Assembly (NCBI GenBank): GCA_005888695.1
Contig: VBBH01000016.1
Coordinates: 1-5,698 of the forward strand
Direction of reading: 5' to 3'
Source: Candidatus Bathyarchaeota archaeon
GTDB lineage: Archaea > Thermoproteota > Bathyarchaeia > 40CM-2-53-6
Length of the DNA: 5,698 bases
The notes below the pieces were generated by a model, which saw only the letters and a program-made list of their open reading frames with translations, made no database searches and was not told the DNA's origin. Below, piece by piece: positions 1 to 4,958 of this stretch (within the stretch, counting starts at the first letter, position 1; every line of letters begins with the position of its first letter). Both the position numbers and the translations under genes were made by a program.

Positions 1-873
1 GCGACAGTCTCAGTATACGATCACGGCTTTCTCTACGGCGACGGAGTATTCGAAGGAATCAGAGCCTATAACGGCACAGTATTCCGCCTGAAAGAACACA
101 TCAGACGCCTCTACGAAGGCATCAAAGTCACCAGAATCAACCTGCAATTGACGACGGAACAGATGACCAACGCAATAGTCGACACCTTACGAAAAAACAA
201 TCTGACAGACGCCTACATACGCGTCATCGTCTCGAGAGGACGAGGCAACCTGGGTCTCGATCCACGAAGCTGCCCCAAACCCTCCGTCGTAATAATGGCC
301 GAACCAGTTGCACCGGCCCATGGCAAAGAGGCCCGTGAGAAAGGGATAACCGCGATCATCTCAGGCTACAGACGCGACCGAGTAGACGGGACAAGCCACG
401 AACTCAAGAGTCTCAACTACATCCAAAGCGTAATGGCCAAGTTCCAAGCCATCGACGCCAACGCAGACGAGGCCCTTATGCTCGACGGTCGAGGAATGGT
501 CAGCGAATTCCATGGATCCAACCTCTTCATGATCAAAGACAACAGATTCAACACACCATCCAGTGCATCCGGAGTACTCCCGGGCGTAACCAGGGCACGA
601 GTAATGAGACTGACCGACGAGCTCGGCTACGAACTCAGAGAAAGGGACATCACACCCTTCGAACTAATGATCGCAGACGAAATATTCCTAACTGGAACAA
701 TGGCTGAGATCGTGCCTGTTGTAAAGATGAACGGAATACAAATCGGCGACGGACACCCAGGACCATTAACCAAAGAAGTCATCCGAGGGTTCCAGAGGAT
801 AACTCAGGACCCGAAAGAAGGCGTCCCGATCGGAGCAACCGTCCAAGTACAGGCTCGCGTTCGCACCCCTTAA
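1..873 (+). CDS. ilvE: Branched-chain amino acid aminotransferase (class IV PLP enzyme), 5' partial
   Basis: The product is a class IV (D-amino-acid/branched-chain) aminotransferase. It should transfer the amino group between leucine, isoleucine or valine and 2-oxoglutarate, in the cytosol with pyridoxal phosphate. The frame is open from base 1 and 290 residues are visible. The first residues read DHGFLYGDGVFEGIRAYNG, the family's N-terminal signature, so only about 15-20 residues are missing. The first in-frame ATG, at 148, is internal. The PLP lysine is in ELKSLNY (codon 406-408). Then come VSE, whose Glu contacts the PLP ring nitrogen, the phosphate-binding stretch GVLPGVTR, and TGTMAEIVPV with GDGHPGPLT near the C-terminus. 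One oddity is EFHGSNLF, where the family more often has E-x-T/S/A-G-x-N-x-F. Codons end mostly in C or A, unlike the other genes here. Related class IV members (D-amino-acid transaminase, aminodeoxychorismate lyase) are less likely given length and motifs. Confidence 0.93.
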   Translation, partial: ATVSVYDHGFLYGDGVFEGIRAYNGTVFRLKEHIRRLYEGIKVTRINLQLTTEQMTNAIVDTLRKNNLTDAYIRVIVSRGRGNLGLDPRSCPKPSVVIMAEPVAPAHGKEAREKGITAIISGYRRDRVDGTSHELKSLNYIQSVMAKFQAIDANADEALMLDGRGMVSEFHGSNLFMIKDNRFNTPSSASGVLPGVTRARVMRLTDELGYELRERDITPFELMIADEIFLTGTMAEIVPVVKMNGIQIGDGHPGPLTKEVIRGFQRITQDPKEGVPIGATVQVQARVRTP

Positions 874-903
874 CATAGCCGGCCACAATAGGACTGGACC
901 AAG

Positions 904-1086
904 TTAACCAATATTCCAATCCATCTCCGGCTCTGCTCCTCTAAAAACAAGACCACACAAGGTTCTCTCTGAAAATTCTGACCTTGTGGTAGTGTAACAA
1001 GCCACTTTGGACCCAGTCGAAGCCAAAGACCTGGCTTTCTTCAAAATAGTCGAATCAAGTGCGCAGAAGAAAGGGACTATCGGCAC
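904..1086 (-). CDS. Doubtful 60-codon ORF, probably not a gene
   Basis: A GTG-started frame of 60 codons lies between ilvE and the membrane-protein gene. I recognise no family, membrane segment or motif. No SD precedes the GTG. A terminator-like hairpin followed by a T-run falls inside the frame, which argues against translation. Apart from this, the 241-base stretch 874-1114 holds no gene that I can support. It contains that hairpin and a short T-run (− strand, near 1091-1096) just past the stop of the membrane-protein gene. It is listed so that the space is accounted for. Confidence 0.12.
   Translation of the reverse strand: MPIVPFFCALDSTILKKARSLASTGSKVACYTTTRSEFSERTLCGLVFRGAEPEMDWNIG
941..990 (-). 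terminator. Hairpin plus T-run, candidate terminator for leftward transcription
   Basis: Read on the − strand, ACCACAAGGT (990-981) pairs with ACCTTGTGTGGT (963-952). This gives a 10-bp stem with a two-base bulge and a 17-base loop. It is followed within a few bases by TTGTTTTT (about 950-943), the layout of an intrinsic terminator. On the + strand there is no T-run after the hairpin, so it fits the transcript of the membrane protein upstream (gene at 1115-1537), ending about 125-170 bases past its stop. Archaea usually need only the T-tract, so the hairpin may also act in RNA stability. Confidence 0.4.
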
Positions 1087-1114
1087 ACATTAAAAAGAGA
1101 AGGCAATTTGGGAC

Positions 1115-1537
1115 CTATTTGTGTTCTAGAATATTGAACTGGTAGAGTACGTATGTTATTCCTCCGCCGAGTCCATCCATCACCATTGCTGCCACGACCA
1201 TGAACGGATCGTTCAAGAGTCCAGTAGACACGTAACCAAGCCACTGCTGGACCAGCCCCCATGCAGAACCGAACGCCAATGCGACTCCTAGCCCAAGAAT
1301 GGCACGCCTCTCTGGAGGCATTCTAATTCGAAGGCTCAGAACCCAAGAAGAGATAGTGATCGCCCACACCAGATGAAGGATCATCGTAACAGGAGTTATG
1401 TCCGGAGTGACCAAACCGAAAAGTACGAGCGCACCTGTGGTCGCTGTTGCACCCGCGGACTCGACTAAGGTTAGACTCAACCATCTAGGGTTGGCTTCGA
1501 GGATACGATTTCCTAAACCAGATGTCTGAACGCCCAT
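1115..1537 (-). CDS. Small four-helix integral membrane protein, unrecognised
   Basis: This 140-residue protein is strongly hydrophobic and I cannot assign it to a named family. Four likely membrane segments are visible at about residues 22-43, 50-70, 79-100 and 112-134. The only strongly charged loop, RIRMPPERR (70-78), lies between helices 2 and 3. With the N-terminal arginines (11 and 18) it predicts, by the positive-inside rule, that both ends are cytoplasmic. Gly/Ala-rich helices (GALVLFGLV, LGLGVALAFG, MDGLGGG) suggest tight helix packing. There is no signal peptide beyond helix 1 and no catalytic motif. The ATG start is backed by a good SD (GAGAGG, 8 bases upstream). The gene is divergent from the HAD gene and appears to be transcribed alone. 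A small transporter subunit or an orphan membrane protein are both possible. Confidence 0.72.
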   Translation of the reverse strand: MGVQTSGLGNRILEANPRWLSLTLVESAGATATTGALVLFGLVTPDITPVTMILHLVWAITISSWVLSLRIRMPPERRAILGLGVALAFGSAWGLVQQWLGYVSTGLLNDPFMVVAAMVMDGLGGGITYVLYQFNILEHK

Positions 1538-1545
1538 TACACAAT

Positions 1546-1551
1546 CCTCTC
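1546..1551 (-). promoter_or_regulatory. Shine-Dalgarno site of the membrane-protein gene
   Basis: On the − strand GAGAGG lies 8 bases before the ATG at 1537. This spacing is good for pairing with the CCUC core at the 16S rRNA 3' end. It fixes the start of the 140-aa membrane protein and supports it as a real gene. Confidence 0.6.
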
Positions 1552-1560
1552 ATCAGGACA

Positions 1561-1580
1561 ATTTCTTCCCTAGAGGAAAT
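1561..1580. promoter_or_regulatory. Near-perfect 20-base palindrome in the divergent intergenic region
   Basis: ATTTCTTCCCTAGAGGAAAT has eight-base arms around CCTA, with one T·G position as the only flaw. As DNA it has the form of a dyad operator placed between two divergent genes, 24 bases before the membrane-protein start. As RNA on the + strand it would fold into an 8-bp hairpin with a four-base loop. That hairpin buries the GAGG which serves as SD for the ATG at 1582. Either role is inference; the symmetry is directly visible. Confidence 0.45.
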
Positions 1581-1581
1581 C

Positions 1582-1650
1582 ATGCGATATCTCAAGCGTT
1601 ACCGGTCTCTGCATAGTGACGGTTACATTCTTAGGACGGATCGGTCTTGA
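1582..1650 (+). CDS. Possible 22-codon leader ORF upstream of the HAD phosphatase gene
   Basis: An ATG at 1582 is preceded by AGAGG with 5 bases between, the best + strand ribosome site in this intergenic region. It opens 22 codons ending in TGA at 1648-1650. The peptide is rich in Arg, Tyr, Leu and Ser (begins MRYLKRYRSLH, ends YILRTDRS). Its stop lies 9 bases before the TTG of the HAD gene, which itself lacks a visible SD. Ribosomes ending here could therefore reinitiate on the HAD gene (translational coupling). It is in the same frame as the HAD gene, separated by TGA and then TAG, so a longer HAD N-terminus would need readthrough, and HAD proteins normally begin right at the DxD motif. 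It may be chance. Confidence 0.3.
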   Translation: MRYLKRYRSLHSDGYILRTDRS

Positions 1651-1659
1651 TAGAAACTG

Positions 1660-2370
1660 TTGAAAGGAGCAGTCTTCGACTGGGACGGGACCTTGGTAGA
1701 TATTGACGAGAGGGAGCTTTACAGTATCAACCAGGCTCTGGCCGAGCACGGAGTGGGCGCAATAGACCAAGAGTTCTTTTTCCAAAACTACTATCGTCGG
1801 GCATGGGAGATTGGAACAGGCCCCAGGATGGTCATTGAGGCCGCCTTCAGAGGAAAGGACCCAAGGATAGTAGAGCGAGCATACGAAACATACCGAGGAA
1901 TATTTTCCAGGACGGTTGAACGAGTACGCCTCCAAAAGGGAGCAATGGATTCACTGATAGGATTGAAGCAGAAGGGGATCAAGGTCGGGATAGCTACCAT
2001 GAGATACACCAGGTTAACGGTAGAAGAGGAAGTGAGCGCATTGGGGCTGGACCCGATGGCGGACACATTGTACACTAGACAAGATCTCGGTCACCAGGCC
2101 AACCCACTTGAATCACTTGAGGAAACCGTGAACAAGCGGGCCAAACTCGTTCAGAAAACTCTCGATCATCTGAAATTGAATCCATCAGAAGCGTTCCTTG
2201 TCGGGGATTCATGGTGGGATGTCAGGGCCGGAAAGAAGGTCGGGATGAAGACTGTAATCGTGAAGACCGGCTTCTCATTCCACAATGATTTCTCCAGTGA
2301 ACAGCCTGATATCATGATAGGTTCGCTTGAGGAATTGCTTACGAGAACCAGAGAAAAAGAATGGGTCTAA
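1660..2370 (+). CDS. HAD-superfamily hydrolase, phosphoglycolate-phosphatase-like
   Basis: This is a 236-residue soluble HAD hydrolase of the class I (helical cap) type, a magnesium-dependent phosphatase of unknown substrate. Motif I is FDWDGTLVD with nucleophile Asp7 and acid/base Asp9. The cap spans about residues 15-90. Motif II is IATMR with Thr113. Motif IV is VGDSWWDVRAGKKVGM with Asp183 and Asp187. The usual KPxPE form of motif III is missing. The lysine must come from Lys159 or Lys162 in a longer NPLESLEETVNKRAK segment, which sets it apart from textbook Gph. Start: TTG at 1660 is the only common start before motif I, since a TAG lies at 1651-1653. No SD is seen, so the message is either leaderless-like or coupled to the leader ORF at 1582-1650. 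The 3' end meets the NIF3 gene tail to tail. The family is certain, the substrate is not. Confidence 0.9.
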   Translation: MKGAVFDWDGTLVDIDERELYSINQALAEHGVGAIDQEFFFQNYYRRAWEIGTGPRMVIEAAFRGKDPRIVERAYETYRGIFSRTVERVRLQKGAMDSLIGLKQKGIKVGIATMRYTRLTVEEEVSALGLDPMADTLYTRQDLGHQANPLESLEETVNKRAKLVQKTLDHLKLNPSEAFLVGDSWWDVRAGKKVGMKTVIVKTGFSFHNDFSSEQPDIMIGSLEELLTRTREKEWV

Positions 2371-2385
2371 GAATCTCGAATCTTA
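2368..2385. terminator. Inverted repeat spanning both convergent stop codons
   Basis: TAAGAATCTCGAATCTTA carries the HAD stop TAA at its left end and, on the other strand, the NIF3 stop TAA at its right end. Seven of nine positions pair, with five perfect at the outer arms. It is the only structure between two convergent genes just 12 bases apart. No T-run follows on either strand, so a bidirectional terminator role is weakly supported. Part of the symmetry simply follows from the two TAA codons facing each other. Confidence 0.22.
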
Positions 2386-3201
2386 GCTTGCTGGTTGTAG
2401 GTCCGTAGTGGATATTGCATCAACACCGTTCTTTTCCAGTTCGACGATTAGGCGATTTAGGCCCAACCAGTCGCTCGCGATGTGGCCCGTGACTACAAGG
2501 TTTCCTTTTTTCGCGTCGACGAGCCGAGTGAGATCAACGTCTGAAATATGAATGTAAGATACAGTGTCGACTCCATGCTGAAAGTAGGCCTCTGCCACAT
2601 CATATCCTCCATTAGTATACGCAGCATGCGAAATCGCCAGTTTGCCCAATCTATTCCTAGGTGAACCCAATCTCACCTCGATCTTAGTCAGGGCGTTTCG
2701 GTATTCTGGTAGACGATTGAGCCGCGACACCATGTCAGACACTCTAGCACCGCGATCTAATCCCTTGACCGCCTGAACCATTATTTTTCTACCTATCTCG
2801 TCGCATGGACTATGAATAGACACCAAGGGGATCCGAAGCCTTCGCGCTGCCGAAGGAATCTGATCATAATTCCGTGAGTGGTGCTGGATCTCCAGCTGGT
2901 GAAGCTTCGACGTAACCGCTGTCTCGGCTGCTCTCTTGGGGACACCCGCGTCCATCAGTTGATCAACGTGTCGACGGAACACTTTGTAGCCTTCAAGCTG
3001 CGCCTTTCCACCGGCCGGATGGTGAGCGATAACGACGTCACATCCAAGCTCACGTGCGAGAAGGAGCTCGCCTATTCCAACATCTATGGCGACTAGAACT
3101 CGTTTGATCCCTCGTCCGTTGACATGTATGCCACTGTCAGCTGGGACGTTCCTCATCCCGGCAAGTTTGAGAGCGAACCGCATTATTCGGTCTGTATCCA
3201 T
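2383..3201 (-). CDS. NIF3/DUF34-family metal-binding protein
   Basis: This 272-residue protein belongs to the NIF3 (DUF34) family. These are dinuclear-metal proteins that form hexameric rings and have no settled function (older annotations say GTP cyclohydrolase I type 2 or NGG1-interacting factor). Family marks are DVVIAHHPAGG (His60-His61, metal ligands), SIHSPCDEIG (His130, Asp134, matching the usual HTxxD) and, near the C-terminus, GHIASDWLGLNRLI. That last motif replaces the GExxHH form of bacterial YbgI-type members and looks like an archaeal subfamily. There is no inserted PII-like middle domain of the longer bacterial forms. Start: TTG at 3204 and ATG at 3201 are adjacent, and I chose ATG. 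No clear SD is seen, which suits an internal operon gene. It lies 48 bases after the fumarase stop on the same strand and is probably co-transcribed. Confidence 0.82.
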   Translation of the reverse strand: MDTDRIMRFALKLAGMRNVPADSGIHVNGRGIKRVLVAIDVGIGELLLARELGCDVVIAHHPAGGKAQLEGYKVFRRHVDQLMDAGVPKRAAETAVTSKLHQLEIQHHSRNYDQIPSAARRLRIPLVSIHSPCDEIGRKIMVQAVKGLDRGARVSDMVSRLNRLPEYRNALTKIEVRLGSPRNRLGKLAISHAAYTNGGYDVAEAYFQHGVDTVSYIHISDVDLTRLVDAKKGNLVVTGHIASDWLGLNRLIVELEKNGVDAISTTDLQPAS

Positions 3202-3249
3202 CAAGCCGGCAACACTTCTCGTGGACCGAATTGGTGCACGGTATTTGGC

Positions 3250-4659
3250 TTACTGGGGCCTTCCGCCCCTCGTCATTCTTTTGAGATCTAGAACTTCGTC
3301 GAGTTTTTCCTTCGGCAGGATTTTCTCTTCAAGTATTGCTTGTCTTACAGGTTTATTCTCAGCAACAGCCTTTTTGGCAATCTTCGCTGCGTTGTCGTAA
3401 CCAATCGCTGGAGCTACGGCTGTGACGAGTGCAAGGCTCTTCTCGGCATACTCGAGACACTTCTGTCGATCCGCGGTTATACCCTTGACGCATTTCTCAC
3501 CAAATAGTTTGGATGAGGTTGAGAGTATCTCAATCGACTCTAGGAGGTCATATGCGATGACCGGCATCATGATGTTGAGCTCTAACTGTCCGAACGAGCC
3601 ACAAGTTGTGATTGATGTATCGTTTCCGACGACTTTCGCTGCGACCAATGTTACCGCTTCTGGAATAACCGGATTCACTTTGCCGGGCATGGCGCTCGAT
3701 CCCGGTTGGGCCGCCGGAATCTCGATCTCTGAAATGCCAGTCCGAGGCCCCGAAGCAAGCAGTCGGAGATCGTTCGCTATTTTCATTAGACTGACGGCAA
3801 TAGTCTTGAAGAAACCACTAGCCTCGACGCAGCCATCCTTCCCTTGCATGGACTCGAAAGTGTTCTCGGCTTTTCGGAATTCAAGCCCCGTTAGACGATT
3901 GATCTCCCGTATCGCAAGCTCTGCATATTTCGGATGAGTATTGAGTCCTGTTCCAACCGCGTTCCCGCCCAATGGGAGCTCAAGTAACGCATCTCGTGCC
4001 TTTTCAGCTCGTCTAATTCCGTGGTTTATCATGCTCGCATATCCACTGAATTCCTGGCCAAGAGTAATCGGGACAGCGTCTTGAAGATGAGTTCTGCCCG
4101 CTTTGACAATATCCTCGAACTCCTTCGCTTTGCCGTCCAAGGACCTAGCTAGAACCTGCAGAGACGGTAATAGCTTCCGAGTCACCGCTTCAGCTGCCGC
4201 GATGTGGATTGATGAGGGGAACACGTCATTGGTCGACTGTCCCATATTGACGTGATCGTTCGGATGGATGAGTCCCTTCTGCCCTCTCTCGCCATCCAAC
4301 AGTTCGATCGCACGATTGGCGAGGACTTCGTTCATGTTCATGTTCGTTGACGTCCCGCTCCCAGTCTGAAATACATCCACGACAAAGTGTTCGTACAGTG
4401 AACCTTCCATAACCTCCTTCGCCGCCGAGACTATCGCATTCCCTTTCTTCTCATCTAGTAATCCAAGTTGCATGTTGGCCTTTGCTGCAGCAAGCTTGAC
4501 CAAAGCGAGTGCCCGAATGAAATCCTTCGAAAAGCGAAGACTAGATATCGGGAAATTGTCGACAGCCCGCTGGGTCTGCGCGCCCCAGTAAGCCCAGCTC
4601 GGAACCTTCACATCGCCCATAGTGTCCTTCTCGATCCGATAATCCCCGACAGTCTTCAT
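3250..4659 (-). CDS. fumC: Class II fumarate hydratase (fumarase)
   Basis: Class II fumarase is a homotetrameric, iron-independent enzyme that interconverts fumarate and malate in the TCA cycle. From ATG at 4659 it has 469 residues, normal for the family. Fumarase marks in order are RIEKDTMGDVKVP; WGAQTQRAVDNFPIS; FQTGSGTSTNMNMNE; HPNDHVNMGQSTND; GRTHLQD (catalytic-site His about 191); LPLGGNAVGTGLNTHP; the superfamily signature GSSAMPGKVNP (about 320-330, catalytic-loop Ser); and IGYDNAAKIAKKA. Aspartase is excluded by WGAQTQRA and VFQTGSGTS, where aspartases have YGVHTxRA and VYQGGAGTS. Argininosuccinate lyase and adenylosuccinate lyase are too divergent. The start could also be GTG at 4668 (three residues more); ATG matches the usual N-terminus, and GGGAG sits very close before it. 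It is first in a leftward pair with the NIF3 gene and divergent from the FAH gene. Confidence 0.96.
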   Translation of the reverse strand: MKTVGDYRIEKDTMGDVKVPSWAYWGAQTQRAVDNFPISSLRFSKDFIRALALVKLAAAKANMQLGLLDEKKGNAIVSAAKEVMEGSLYEHFVVDVFQTGSGTSTNMNMNEVLANRAIELLDGERGQKGLIHPNDHVNMGQSTNDVFPSSIHIAAAEAVTRKLLPSLQVLARSLDGKAKEFEDIVKAGRTHLQDAVPITLGQEFSGYASMINHGIRRAEKARDALLELPLGGNAVGTGLNTHPKYAELAIREINRLTGLEFRKAENTFESMQGKDGCVEASGFFKTIAVSLMKIANDLRLLASGPRTGISEIEIPAAQPGSSAMPGKVNPVIPEAVTLVAAKVVGNDTSITTCGSFGQLELNIMMPVIAYDLLESIEILSTSSKLFGEKCVKGITADRQKCLEYAEKSLALVTAVAPAIGYDNAAKIAKKAVAENKPVRQAILEEKILPKEKLDEVLDLKRMTRGGRPQ

Positions 4660-4711
4660 CGCTCCCACTCATCTACACTCTCTTTTCTGAGAGACTTGAT
4701 TTTTGTCAGTG

Positions 4712-4720
4712 TCTAAAAAA
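4712..4720 (-). promoter_or_regulatory. Candidate TATA-like A-box for fumarase
   Basis: On the − strand the sequence reads TTTTTTAGA, the most A/T-rich stretch upstream of fumarase. An archaeal A-box about 26 bases before the start of transcription would put that start near 4688-4690, giving a 5' leader of about 20-30 bases. A weak 5-bp hairpin (CTCTC 4678-4682 with GAGAG 4689-4693) lies in the leader. The purine-rich BRE expected just upstream is not evident, so this is tentative. Confidence 0.35.
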
Positions 4721-4773
4721 GGCTCCCCAGTACAAGCGCATCAGTTTCGGCTTGCTCTATCATCTATCAGCGG

Positions 4774-4920
4774 TTGACCAACAAACGCGTCGCCATCTTG
4801 ATTTCGCTCGATAAGATGCGGCAGAACAGTCTCGAATTGAATCGACAGCTCCAGCTTGTGAGAGCTCTTCTGGACGAAATAGCCGAGACTCGGAAGAAGA
4901 AAGCTCTGTCCAAACAATAA
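4774..4920 (+). CDS. Possible 48-residue helical (coiled-coil-like) small protein
   Basis: A frame runs from a stop at 4714-4716 to TAA at 4918-4920. The likeliest start is TTG at 4774 (48 residues); the only in-frame ATG, at 4816, would give 34. The product is markedly amphipathic and charged: KRVAILISLDKM, then NSLELNRQLQLVRALLDEIA, then a basic tail ETRKKKALSKQ. Leucine/isoleucine/valine residues recur every three to four positions, with no prolines or glycines after the start. This looks more like a real helix-forming protein than like random translation. Against it, there is no clear SD and a weak start codon. It fills the gap between the fumarase and FAH genes. I do not recognise a family. 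If it is not real, this 300-base gap holds only promoter elements. Confidence 0.35.
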   Translation: MTNKRVAILISLDKMRQNSLELNRQLQLVRALLDEIAETRKKKALSKQ

Positions 4921-4922
4921 TC

Positions 4923-4955
4923 GGCTTAGAGTGCCGGAGAGGGCTTAAGAGCCGG
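4923..4955. repeat. Imperfect direct repeat upstream of the FAH gene
   Basis: GGCTTAGAGTGCCGG (4923-4937) is followed 19 bases on by GGCTTAAGAGCCGG (4942-4955). They differ by one deletion and one substitution. The period of 19 bases is close to two helical turns, as for a regulator bound on one face of DNA. The second copy contains CTTAAGA, a weak A-box candidate for the FAH gene. Nearby, GGAGAGGG also occurs twice (4936-4943 and 4989-4996). Confidence 0.4.
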
Positions 4956-4958
4956 CCT

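Noticed and set aside
874..1114. tRNA, other structured RNA gene or CRISPR repeats
   Set aside because: No cloverleaf, TTCRA loop, CCA end or regularly spaced repeat could be found by eye; only one hairpin is present.
1077..1262. 61-codon − strand ORF overlapping the membrane-protein gene
   Set aside because: It is in another frame of the same strand, lacks features, and the membrane frame has coherent helices and a good SD.
1570..1935. 121-codon − strand ORF across the HAD start
   Set aside because: It is antisense to the HAD DWDGT region and its translation is Cys/Ser/Pro-rich without structure.
3422..3937. 171-codon + strand ORF inside fumarase
   Set aside because: It is antisense to the fumarase signature region (GSSAMPGKVNP); long shadow frames are expected opposite such a gene.
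3250..4659. Aspartate ammonia-lyase instead of fumarase
   Set aside because: A few stretches (GQLELN, KCVKGITA) resemble aspartase, but WGAQTQRA, FQTGSGTS, GLNTHP and IGYDNAAKIA are fumarase-type.
4468..4716. 82-codon + strand ORF over the fumarase 5' end
   Set aside because: It is antisense to conserved fumarase N-terminal sequence and has no motif; its stop only happens to precede the small helical frame.
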